The notes beneath the pieces were generated by a model that was not told the origin of the DNA, ran no database searches, and worked only from the letters and a program-made list of their open reading frames with translations. A stretch of 64,000 bases of DNA from the NCBI GenBank assembly GCA_034406715.1, contig CP137868.1, positions 682,001-746,000 of the forward strand, written 5' to 3'. The translations under genes and the position numbers were made by a program. This DNA comes from Rhodotorula mucilaginosa. Its lineage: Eukaryota > Basidiomycota > Microbotryomycetes > Sporidiobolales > Sporidiobolaceae. Positions 55,587 to 64,000 of this stretch are shown here, piece by piece (positions within the stretch are counted from its first letter, which is position 1; each line of letters opens with the position of its first letter).

Positions 55587-56704
55587 GCGCTTCGTCTGCT
55601 GCAACCCCGAAGTACCACCTTGTTGTTGACAAATATCGCCCCCCCACAAGGAAAACGGGTTTGGGAGAGGGCGACCGACGACGAAAGAACGCTCTTGTGC
55701 TTCCTGGCTCTCACTGCTAACCTCTCTCTTTCGCTACTCACGTCACGCTGGCTGTCTTCGTCGTCGGTCTTATGGGTATGGTCTCGCTCGACCAAGATCG
55801 TCTCGGCGGTTGGCACACTCGGCTGCCCGTCTCTTTCCTCCAACAACTCCCTTTCCTCCCTCCACACAAACATCCACAATCCCCCCCCCCCCACACACAC
55901 ACACCCCAGCGCATGCCTTCCCCCTCCCCCTCCCCCGATCTATACCGCGGGGAGGCGCACCCGTGTCGCCGGTACTTGATTGAACCCGCGCGGGAGCGAT
56001 AACCCCCTATGGGAGGGGTAATTCAAACAAGCGATAACTGGAAGATTACCTCTACTACGAATGGCCTCCCTCCACTCTTGCACCGAGGAGGGATCAAAGG
56101 GGAACTCTCCTCCCTCCGGTGACGGTTCGAGCACTAAAAGTGACGCCACATTTTTTCTTCCTTTACTTTCGCACCTGGTTCTGTCTGTGTAGCTGGCTCT
56201 TCTAGGGCTGTCTCGCTGTTGCTTGCAAACTGAAATCGCTTCTCTATTACCTTCGGTGCGCCATTTCGTCCCAGTCTGAATCTCGAGCGAGGGCTTCTCT
56301 GTCATCTTCCTGAAGAACTCGCTCTCGTTGAGGAGAAGCTTGAACCGACCGAACTAGCAAGCTTGCCCCTATGGAGGCCTTGCAAACGCACCCCCGAATC
56401 TGCCATGGACGTTGTAGTCGGCAGGTGGCGGCTTTCGCTCGAGCGCTCTGTCCGCTTCGCAGACGAGAACACGGCTCGGCTCGCTGCAATCGAGAGCGCT
56501 TGTCACTGTCGCTGTGCACGTAAAGGAAGAGACCAAAGAGAAATTTATGGATGGGAAGAGCAGTTGTTTCTACGGGGTTGGGTATGGGAGAGAAAAGAGA
56601 GCATGAAGGCAGAGCACGACGAGAATAGATACGTGAGCCAGGAAGGGAGATACCCGGATGGGTGCCGCCGTGTTCAATAGCTCTTCTATGTCTGAAAGGA
56701 CTCT
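55587..56704. other. Gene-free stretch between EFB1 and SDR stops
   Basis: About 1.1 kb between convergent stops. It begins with the EFB1 3' UTR, contains a C-run followed by an AC-run near 55881-55904, and otherwise only short overlapping frames. No tRNA or snoRNA could be folded. It is long for a convergent gap in this window, so a noncoding transcript is possible. Confidence 0.45.
55881..55904. repeat. Poly-C tract followed by (AC)n
   Basis: Twelve C in a row (55881-55892) run into an AC dinucleotide repeat to about 55904. Simple sequence, likely length-variable. Confidence 0.8.
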
Positions 56705-58985
56705 TTACGTGAGGGTGTAGCCACTGTTGATTCGGATAGGAAGGAGACGGGTTGAAGGGCGATGGCGGAAAGTGAGTGGCAAGCAGAGAACATCAGTCAG
56801 CTCGGTTAGGCACGAGAAGCATCTTGGCGCATCTGAAAGGTAGAAGTTGTGTGTAGAAGCTTGACGTACCCGTCGACGCGGATGTCAGCTCCGGTCGTGA
56901 ACGCCGAGGCGTCACTGAGCAAGGATGAAGCGTCAGCAAGAAAGGTCAACGCTCGAATACCGGGATGCCGGAGTAACGACACGTACGATGCAAGGTAGAT
57001 GCAGGCGCCTGGAACAGACAACAAAGACGACATGATCGTGTCAGTCAGGACTTTCTTTCTTCCTCCGGAGGCGGCACACGCTTGGAAAGCTGCGGTGAGG
57101 AAAGGCGAGGCCATACGCACCCTTGAGGTCTTCCGGCTCTCCGAGACGGGCCATAGGAGTCAGGTTGACTGGCGGGACGGTAAGGGGAGCTGGTCAGTCT
57201 TCCGCCCGAACGCGACTAGAGCGTCACGACGTCTACTTACCCCATGCGTCGCGCAGTTCCGGGTCCCGGTCGAGGATGACCTGCCATGGAGGATGCCGAG
57301 ATCAGTACGGTGATTCTCGAAAGCCCGAACCCAAGGGAGACCCGAAAAGAAACCTACGCGAGTCAAAGCGGTAGCCATGTAACCCGGCGAGATGCAGTTG
57401 ACGCGGATGTTCTTCTGAGCCCATTCAACGGCAAGAGATGAAGCCATGTGGCGGACGGCAGCCTTGGAAGCGTTGTAAGGAGTCTGAGGTTGCGGGATGT
57501 CTGCGATGAGGAAAGCAAACAAAAAGTCAGCCGATGAGAGACTGTGCGCCGGGAAAAACAGATCCCGAGCGACTTACTGACGCAAGCTCCCGACATGGAA
57601 CCGATCAAGACGATGGTACCGGCAGCATCGCGCCTCATCATGTCCTTGGCAGCTTCTCGAGCGCAGTAGAAAGAGCCCTCCACGTTGATAGCCATGAGCT
57701 TGCGGAACCTGTCGCCCGGGTACTCGGTTGCGACAAAGTTCTCTGTTTTGCCGGGCCAGGAGGTGAGTCAGTATAGACGCCTTGTATGGACGAGAGGAGG
57801 AGCACGTACCGACGATTCCGGCGGCGGTGACGAGCGAGTCGACGCGGCCGAAAGTGTCGACAACCTGCTTGAACGACGCCTTGACGCTCTCCTCGTTGGC
57901 GACGTCGCAACCGATACCGATGCACTTGATCTCGCCCTTCTTGGCCTGTCCGTGCTCCTCGAACCACTGAACGAGGTCGTTCGCCGCCTCCTTGGCGAGG
58001 TTCTCGTCGAGGTCAAGAATCGCGATCGCGTTCGAGCCCGACTCGGCGAAAGTACGGGCCATCAAGTTTCCGAGCTGTTGTCATCACGCCGCCGCGTCCC
58101 ATGTCAGTTTCTGAGCGATCTGACGCAGAGAATTCCGCTCGGAGACGCAAGGAAAATTGGTAAAGTCGGTCCCCAGAGATGACCTCATGAAGCAAAGGAA
58201 CCGGGGAAAAAAGGATGGAGAAACTTTGCGTCACGTACCCCACGACCAGCTCCAGTGACGACGCAGACCTGCCGGCATCGTATAGGCGTCAGTCCAGAGT
58301 ACGAAAAGTCTGTAGGGGCTTCCCCGATATGAATGCAGGCGGCCCCCACACGGCTCAGAATGATCGAGCCGACGAGACAGCTTGTTTTCCGCCCCGAGAG
58401 CTCGAGGAGCTGGCCCCCTCGCCGCCGTAGAGACGGCTCGTGCGAGGGTCCGCAACTGCCGAGGGCAACGTCTTGGAAGCGGAGCTTACCTTGTCGGTCA
58501 TGGAGAAGGAAGCCAGAGTCCGTCGAGTGTGACGGCCGACGTCGACGTCCGGACCGTCGGTCGAGTGTCCCAACTCGCCGGGCTTGTATTCGGTCTCACT
58601 GCGGGCGGGGGTGGGCGCACCTTGATCAGTCACAGAAGCCCATGAGCTCACAAGTAGGACGGGACTTACTCGGGGTATCTGAGCAAGTCGAGAACGTGCG
58701 AAAGCTGGTCAGCCGAAGTTTTCCCTCCTCCAGACAGGCCCTTTTGCGGGAGGGAAGCGCAGGGTCCAAAGCTCACGGGATCTGGATGTCTTCCCGAACG
58801 GCAGCGAACGGCGCCTCCTTGTTGTCAGCAGCGGCGGTCGACGACGAAGAAACTTTGCGGCGCGAGAGCGGCGACGAGGTGGGGGCGGCGGCAGCGGCGA
58901 CGCGAGGAGCGAAGCGGACCGCCTGGGTGGCGAACGAGCGACCAGCACGCGGCAGAGCCTTGAGGGTAGCAGATCGGGCAAACAT
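56705..58985 (-). CDS. Short-chain dehydrogenase/reductase with mitochondrial-type presequence (polyol/ketose reductase-like)
   Basis: A classical NAD(P)-dependent SDR. The start at 58985 gives an Arg/Ala/Ser-rich leader (MFARSATLKALPRAGRSFAT) typical of mitochondrial import. A linker follows (EYKPGELGHSTDGPDVDVGR, then RRTLASFSMTDK). The Rossmann core has VCVVTGAGRGLGNLMARTFA, the cofactor loop, IGIGCDVANEESVKASFKQV and LVTAAGIV. The catalytic residues are present: Ser in LIGSMSGACV, and Tyr and Lys in YNASKAAVRHMASSL. The tail is PMARLGEPEDL, ASDASAFTTGADIRVDGG and YTLT. The nearest groups are sorbose/L-xylulose reductase and arabinitol/mannitol 2-dehydrogenase types; the substrate cannot be read from sequence. 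About ten exons, including a 9-nt candidate microexon near 58671-58679. The final exon is tiny, with its stop at 56705. Confidence 0.9.
58671..58679 (-). other. Candidate 9-nt microexon in the SDR gene
   Basis: ATACCCCGA lies between an acceptor (CTTGCTCAG) and a strong donor (GTAAGT). Including it turns P-E into P-Y-P-D-E at the junction after DIQI; skipping it is also in frame, because it is exactly three codons. The flanking introns are otherwise normal GT-AG introns of this genome. Confidence 0.5.
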
Positions 58986-59450
58986 CCTTTTGGGTGAGGG
59001 AGAAAGACCAAGCTGATGAGCGTCCGAGCGAGAATTTGGAAGCTTCGGCTGGCAACGACGTAATGCTCGAGTGACGTGGCAGGGCTGCTCCACATTCTCT
59101 GAGCGAGCCGAACCATTATCGCGTCGAGCCGATCCGAGATAAGCAGTCGACCGTCCCTATAGTTATGTACTGTCCCGTAAAGCGAGAAGAGGAGTCTGCT
59201 TGGTGGCTCGGTCATGAGGCTACAATTTCAGAGAGAGAGAAGTCTACGTGCTGCCAGCACGCCTAGCGCACGTGCAGGGGGAGGAGTTGATGAGGGTCGA
59301 AGGAGAGTGTCTGTGAGAAGCGGCAGCATAGTGAAAGATGCGCGCGATACAGGGATGCAGAACAATGTAGGGAAACAGTGCAGGGAGGGAGGAGGAGGGG
59401 AGAAGGGTCGTTATGGATTTGAGGAAACAGGGAAGTCGTCGTCGTCTTTC
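58986..59450. other. Intergenic, SDR promoter and surface-protein 3' flank
   Basis: About 465 bases with no supported gene. A GA-rich run (GAGAGAGAGA) occurs at 59231-59240 and a purine-rich stretch at 59385-59405. The left end is the SDR 5' leader. Confidence 0.4.
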
Positions 59451-60048
59451 TTAGGCGCTGATGGTCACGTAACCCGTTAGGGTCCCGATCGTGAAACCGC
59501 CCGGATTGACCTGAGGGAAGAATGAGGTCGTAGGGGATCGAGGTCGTTATGTAGTGAGAGTCGTTCAGGAGGATGAAGATGCGACAAGACCGGACGAGGA
59601 AGGTGCCGCGGACGAGGATTCCGCCGGTGACGACGTCGGCGACGAGGAGGACGGCGAGGACGGTTGGGAGGCGGCAGATGAGGCGGAAGGGGATGACGTC
59701 TTGTTGCCCGAGTCAGCCCTCGAAAAAGTCCATTCCTGAAAGACGAACGAGAAACGCACAATCGGTCTGGTGGTGAAAGTGTAAGTTCCGCCGTTCGAGT
59801 CGGTTGACGTCGGCGGTCGAGTCGTGCTCGAAGCAGGAGCAGAGGTCGTTTGGCCGGGGGCGGCGGAGGAGGAGGAGGAAGAGGAAGACGACGAGGAGGA
59901 TGCCGAGGATGCGGAAGCTGAGGACATGGGCAGGTCAGGACAAGACTAGGATCGAGCGAAGGACAGGTCCGAGGCGCGAGGAGGAACTCACAGCTTGAAG
60001 ACGCCGCCGAACTGCTGCTGCTGCTGCTGCTGGCCGATGAAGCGCTAC

Positions 60049-60079
<31 letters not shown>

Positions 60080-61244
60080 CTCCGCGGAGCTACTGCTCGA
60101 AGCGGACGATGACGAACTCGAGGAAGCGCTGGATTGCGAGGAGGACGAGGACGAAGCGCTCGAACTGGAACTCGATGCGGCGGCCGAACTGCTGCTGCTG
60201 CTCGCTTCTGAGCTCGAGCTTGAAGGTGCCGCAGACGTACTAGATAGAGTGGGGAGTGGCGAGGTAGCGTCGGCAGGTTGCGAAGAGGTCGTGAGGGATT
60301 GCGAAGGGGTCGTTACGGATGCAGAGGCGGCGAGAGACGAAGATGAGGACGAGGATGATGTAGTTGATGTGGGAGACGCGGGCAGTGAGGATGACGACGA
60401 CAACAATGATGATGAAGAGGATGATGATGCAGGGGTTGAAGACGTTAGGGATGACTCGACAGAGGTACTGGGTGGAAGCGCCATCCCGCATGAGATGCAG
60501 CTTCTTCTGCGATGCGAAGAAAAGAGGAAGAGAGAAAAATGTGGGCACGTACGAGCTCGAGGGAGGCGGAGTCGTCGTCGTCTCGGATGGTGTCTCGTTT
60601 GAGGCGGCCGTCGACATCCCGCTACTCGTGACGACCATGGCGCTGCCGTCGGACCCGTAACTGGTCGAAGTGAAGATGAACGTCCCGACGCTGAAACTGC
60701 TCCGCGGGTCGGCGGACGAGCTCTGCCCGTTGCTGAGCCTCGCGGCGTTGTCGCGGTTCGAGCCGTTGTTCTTGTTCAAGCCGACGCCGAGTCCGACTCC
60801 GAGTCCGATCCCGAGGGCGGCAATGATGCCCAACACGGCGGCGACGATGACCCACCGTTTCCTCCTCCAGAGGCTGTCCTGGCCTGCCGGTTCGTCCCAA
60901 TCGTCTCCTGCTGCATCGTACCCTGCCACTCCTCCGACACTGCCTCGTGCGCCGGGTTGCCAGTACGCAGACGAGGCGCCGGCATCGCTCGAGAGGGCGC
61001 CTCCGCTCACGGGCCGTTGTCCGCGTCCGGACAAGTCGACCATTTCGGGATCGTCTCCCATCGGGAGGGACGAGTACGGTTCTGCTGAACCGCCCGAGAA
61101 CGGGTCTTCCGAGTACCGCGGTTGGTACGCCGAGGCATTGGGAGCGAGATGCTCTGCGTACTCTTCCCCGCCGTATGGGTTGATCGCCCCTCCTCCTCCA
61201 GCAGCACCGCCTGGTGCTCCATAGGTGTACCCGTTGTACGCCAT
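59451..61244 (-). CDS. Single-pass membrane protein with Ser-rich extracellular region
   Basis: The start at 61244 gives MAYNGYTYGAPGGAAGGGGA, a soluble Gly/Pro/Ser region of about 125 residues, then a basic lead-in (DSLWRRKRW) and one membrane helix (VIVAAVLGIIAALGIGLGVG). The charge pattern predicts a cytosolic N-terminus and an outside C-terminus (type II). Outside follow an ordered patch SFSVGTFIFTSTSYGSDGSA, long poly-Ser/Ala/Thr runs encoded partly by AGC repeats, a second ordered patch NGGTYTFTTRPIVRFSFVFQ, and an end VNPGGFTIGTLTGYVTIS. The poly-Ser stalk would be heavily O-mannosylated. At least four introns. It resembles fungal wall-spanning proteins in layout only; no family is assigned. 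One intron border (near 60490-60560) was not fully resolved. Confidence 0.75.
60011..60076 (-). repeat. Interrupted trinucleotide repeat (AGC on the coding strand) for poly-Ser
   Basis: Two runs of CTG on the plus strand (about 60011-60029 and 60047-60076), broken by a short non-repeat, read as AGC serine codons in the surface-protein gene. Such runs are prone to length change. Confidence 0.75.
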
Positions 61245-61777
61245 TCGGGACTCCTCTCTGTCGCCCGCCGATGCAGTATCGATGACGCCCGGCTCGAGGC
61301 GGACGGACGGACACTCCGAGGTTGAGCGACGACGGCCGAGTCGAGTGCAGTCAAGTGTGGCGGGTCGAGCGAGTCGCAGCTCTCAAGTCGGGGAGGGCGT
61401 ATTCGAGTAGCGTTTCCCGTGGACTGGATCTGCTCTCTGGCAATAGCCCAGCTTGCCCGGCTGATTAGAGTGACGTGAGCTTCTCTCGCCTCACAACGGC
61501 TCGATCTCGTCGACGTCGCCGGCAGAGAAAACTTTTCCGCTCGGCAGGAGCACCTGTCTCATCAGCTATCACCACCCCCGAGTATAGTCACATCTCACTC
61601 TCACGCAGAGAGCTCCCATCCTGGCAGGCGACCAAGAGCTTCGACCGCTCCGTTTTGTGCTTCTCCGCCCGCTCTCTGCTGCGCTTTCGTCGCCCGCAGC
61701 GCTCATCTCGGCTGCTCTTCCTTTGCTGCCGCGCCTCGAGGAGCGCAATGATTCCGAGACTGTAGCACCCTCCGTGA
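61245..61777. other. Divergent region, surface protein / tail-anchored protein
   Basis: About 530 bases between two outward-facing starts. The plus-strand frame next to 61778 remains open upstream to about 61588 but has no ATG, so a 5' exon may be missed. No RNA or repeat is seen. Confidence 0.4.
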
Positions 61778-63376
61778 ATGTCTACAGGCTCATCGACCCG
61801 GCACATCAGTGCGTCTCATGCTTCCCGAGTTGCGGTCCCTCAGCTTGCGCGCAGTGGCCTGACTTGTGGGGAGGAACGCCCTCCTCCCGCAGAGAACCGT
61901 TCATCTCGCTCGCGCGCATCCTGCTCGCGTGCGCCATCACGCCCATCGAAGCGCTCTTGCGGTTTCCGCTCGTTGCCGAAGCCTACGACACCACCCTCGG
62001 TGGACTCGCGCCCTTCCTCGATTTGTGGGTGCCGCTCCAGCTTGCGCGCGAGGTGGTCCTCGAACTCGGCAGACTCGACGAACTCGAGGCGCTGCTCGAT
62101 TGGGACTCGAGGAGGGCGTGGACGGTCGAAGATCGCGAGGAGGAAGCGCTGCTGCACAAGTGAGCAGGCCGGTTTCTTGGTCGCTCGCTTCCGAGCCGTC
62201 AGTTTCGCTCACATCCGCCGCTTTCCGACGACGCAGCTGGCGCATTCCGACAGAATGCCTCTCGCCTGCAGATTACAGCACCAAAACTATGCTCGCGTGG
62301 GTTCTAGCCGCTTTGTCGCCCCGCCTGCCTCGCCCGCTCACGCTTTCCCTTGTTTTTCTGGCTGTGACAGTACCACCTTTGATCGGATCGTACTCCTCCC
62401 TCCCACAAACCAGGTCCGAACCCTCCTACCTCCGCCCGAAGAAATCCCTAGCTACGGACAGTCGAACGGGACGACGGATATGGAAGCGGGGTCGGATTAC
62501 GATCAGCTTTGGAGCAAAGTGGTCGAGTGGTCCGTCGTCGAATACGAACGGTGGAATCACCGCGATCGTTTCGGCACTGTCTCGAATTCAACAACGGGTT
62601 TGCACGGAGTCAGCTCCGAGCCGGTGCGGGGCCGATCTCGACTAGGGTTATCCGACGCCGATCGCTTCAACCTCGACGCCGACTCTGATGGCGACACCGA
62701 CGAGACCTCCTCCGACTTGACACCCCTCTTCCTCTACACGACTCTCACTCATCTCCTTGGCCTCGAAACCCTCATCCCGGCAGTCTCGTCCGAGCAACCC
62801 GCGCTAGACACGCTCGCCCATCTTCCGTCCATCCCACCGCTGCATCGCGCCGCCCTGCTGCACAGTTCGTCCTCTCCATCCCTCTCATCGTTGTCCGTCA
62901 ATTCTTCTTCTTCGACGACAGCAGCCCGCCTGTACCTCCTCGACGCCATCACTCGCCTCGTCGCGCACCACTACCGACAACACGCGCTCGAATCCCTCGC
63001 GGCCGTTCGCACGCGCCACCAGATAAGGGAAGCGCTCCTCGTCGCCGAGCAAGCCAAGTTTGGCGACTTGCAGGCTCGGCTTGATCAAGTCGAAGCGCGA
63101 CTCGAGGAGGATGCGAACCGCCAGAGGGAACGAGCGACTCGGGACCGCTTGATCCGCGAACGGGTTAAAGCGCTCGAGGAAGAAGTGGACCGACTTGCGC
63201 TCGGCGCGCCGAGGAACGCAGCAAACGTCGGGAGTCTTGCTACACCCTTCGGCGGAGGCGGAGTCGACACGAGGAGCGCAGTGATGATGGTGGCGGCGGC
63301 GGCTTTTGTGCTTGGAGTGGCGATCGGAATCGCCCTGGCCAACGCAGCAGGAGGAGGCGGTCCCGGTCGGGTGTAG
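61778..63376 (+). CDS. Unknown protein with coiled coil and C-terminal membrane anchor
   Basis: An ATG at 61778 reads MSTGSSTRHI and, after a very short intron (61809-61843, 35 nt), enters CAQWPDLWGGTPSSRREPFI. The first domain has ACAITPIEALLRFPLVAEAY and FLDLWVPLQLAREVVLELGR. A second intron beginning at 62160 (acceptor probably near 62371 after a pyrimidine-rich tract) joins to TTFDRIVLLPPTNQVRTLLP. The second domain includes YDQLWSKVVEWSVVEYERWN, a Ser-rich loop, and TAARLYLLDAITRLVAHHYR. A coiled coil follows (QARLDQVEARLEEDANRQRE) and the protein ends in one membrane helix (AVMMVAAAAFVLGVAIGIAL) with a short Gly-rich tail, so it is probably tail-anchored. No family is recognised. The 35-nt intron is shorter than its neighbours, so the start is not secure. 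Confidence 0.6.
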   Translation: MSTGSSTRHISASHASRVAVPQLARSGLTCGEERPPPAENRSSRSRASCSRAPSRPSKRSCGFRSLPKPTTPPSVDSRPSSICGCRSSLRARWSSNSADSTNSRRCSIGTRGGRGRSKIARRKRCCTSEQAGFLVARFRAVSFAHIRRFPTTQLAHSDRMPLACRLQHQNYARVGSSRFVAPPASPAHAFPCFSGCDSTTFDRIVLLPPTNQVRTLLPPPEEIPSYGQSNGTTDMEAGSDYDQLWSKVVEWSVVEYERWNHRDRFGTVSNSTTGLHGVSSEPVRGRSRLGLSDADRFNLDADSDGDTDETSSDLTPLFLYTTLTHLLGLETLIPAVSSEQPALDTLAHLPSIPPLHRAALLHSSSSPSLSSLSVNSSSSTTAARLYLLDAITRLVAHHYRQHALESLAAVRTRHQIREALLVAEQAKFGDLQARLDQVEARLEEDANRQRERATRDRLIRERVKALEEEVDRLALGAPRNAANVGSLATPFGGGGVDTRSAVMMVAAAAFVLGVAIGIALANAAGGGGPGRV

Positions 63377-63670
63377 GTGTCTTTTCAACTTCTGCTATCA
63401 CTCACACCGACTCTACACCCCGTGTGCAGTCCACTTCACGTTCTCTCACACCGGCCCGTAATGCGAGCAGCGATTGCGCCGCCACCGCCGTTCTGCACCG
63501 CCCCTGTACGCACGCATGACACGCGCAAGGGACATCCCGTTGTCCTCGCCATGCGGACCACGTGGACCACAACGGGGCCGCGGGGAGAACGGGAAGAGCT
63601 CCTTTATCCGTTGCGGACATGCCGCGGGGTGACGTCTTGCTCCTCCGTCTGGAGGTATTTAAACGGTCCG

Positions 63671-63673
<3 letters not shown>

Positions 63674-63703
<30 letters not shown>
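63674..63703. repeat. (CT)n microsatellite
   Basis: About 15 uninterrupted CT units. Pyrimidine tracts of this kind are frequent in promoters and leaders of this genome, so it may belong to the upstream region of a gene beyond the window. Confidence 0.85.
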
Positions 63704-63708
<5 letters not shown>

Positions 63709-63906
63709 CTCTCTCTTCTTCCAAGGAAACACTTTGATTCTCTCTCCCACATCATGGTGATTTCTGACCCAGCCTTTGAACACCGAGCAGTCCTCGCTGA
63801 CCACCTTTTCTACGCACGACAGTCGAACCAGAAGAACCTCCACGTCCGTCCTTGGCTGAGCGCACCAGCTGTGACTCACTGACGGTATATGCTGATATAA
63901 CGGTAT

Positions 63907-63920
63907 GTCCTATATAGGAC
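63907..63920. repeat. 14-bp perfect palindrome
   Basis: GTCCTATATAGGAC is an exact palindrome with a TATA core, set in an AT-rich patch (TATATGCTGATATAACGG). It could be a TATA-containing promoter element of a gene to the right. Confidence 0.6.
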
Positions 63921-64000
63921 GTTCACCACGGCAACGACGGCCTTGCGAAGAACCCGCAAGCGAATGCGGACCAACGTCACGTACGTTTTGTCGAACCGGA

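Larger units (their letters stand above)
63377..64000. other. Gene-free right end
   Basis: No supported gene in the last 620 bases. It holds the 3' flank of the tail-anchored protein gene, a CT microsatellite and a short palindrome near 63907. Confidence 0.4.

Noticed and set aside
55940-56305. Possible tRNA-like arms near GGTTCAATC on the minus strand
   Set aside because: The flanking bases do not pair into a T-stem or acceptor stem, and no anticodon arm is found.
63604-63882. Frames of about 100 codons through the CT microsatellite
   Set aside because: They are created by the repeat itself (Leu-Ser or Arg-Glu alternation) and have no other support.
1-64000. Transposons, virus-derived elements, CRISPR arrays
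   Set aside because: No reverse transcriptase, integrase, transposase, capsid-like or Cas frame, no long terminal repeats and no regular direct-repeat array was seen on either strand.

Overview
The window looks like nuclear DNA of a GC-rich basidiomycete yeast, most likely a red yeast of the Microbotryomycetes/Sporidiobolales (Rhodotorula/Rhodosporidium-like). The reasons are strong G/C preference at third codon positions, compact genes on both strands, and almost every gene cut by several short GT-AG introns (mostly 55-110 nt). Its proteins match fungal families, but some (BRD8-, WDR7- and PHAF1-like) are absent or much diverged in S. cerevisiae. The assignment is an inference; no rDNA or other marker is present. 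I see no transposon, virus-like element or CRISPR array.

Left part (1-25.4 kb): the N-terminal part of an unknown acidic protein (minus); ALG11 (plus); MSP1 (minus); about 2 kb without a clear gene; the membrane-tethered lipid-response factor MGA2/SPT23 (plus); the karyopherin KAP122/importin-13 homologue (minus); ATP synthase subunit f ATP17 (minus); a 1.5 kb divergent gap; the mitochondrial disaggregase HSP78 (plus); and an unknown low-complexity protein (minus).

Middle (25.4-47.6 kb): SAC3 with an FG-rich N-terminus (plus), a multi-pass membrane protein (minus), TOM20 (plus), glutathione synthetase GSH2 (minus), a BRD8-like bromodomain protein (plus), a WDR7/rabconnectin-3-beta-like WD protein (plus), a PPX1-type exopolyphosphatase carrying a signal peptide (minus), and a tRNA-Ala(CGC) with a 10-nt intron.

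Right part (47.6-64 kb): an unresolved small gene, a cytosolic HSP70 (minus), a PHAF1/UPF0183 homologue (minus), translation factor EFB1 (plus), a short-chain dehydrogenase with a mitochondrial-type presequence and a candidate 9-nt microexon (minus), a Ser-rich single-pass surface protein (minus), and an unknown tail-anchored coiled-coil protein (plus).

Functionally the window is housekeeping chromosome. Several neighbours serve mitochondria (MSP1, ATP17, HSP78, TOM20, the SDR) or protein quality control (HSP70, HSP78, MSP1). I found no candidate for a wholly new defence or metabolic system. The best leads are the secreted-looking exopolyphosphatase, the microexon, the many in-frame stop-free introns, and the repeated TACATACTGTA elements before the MGA2 gene.
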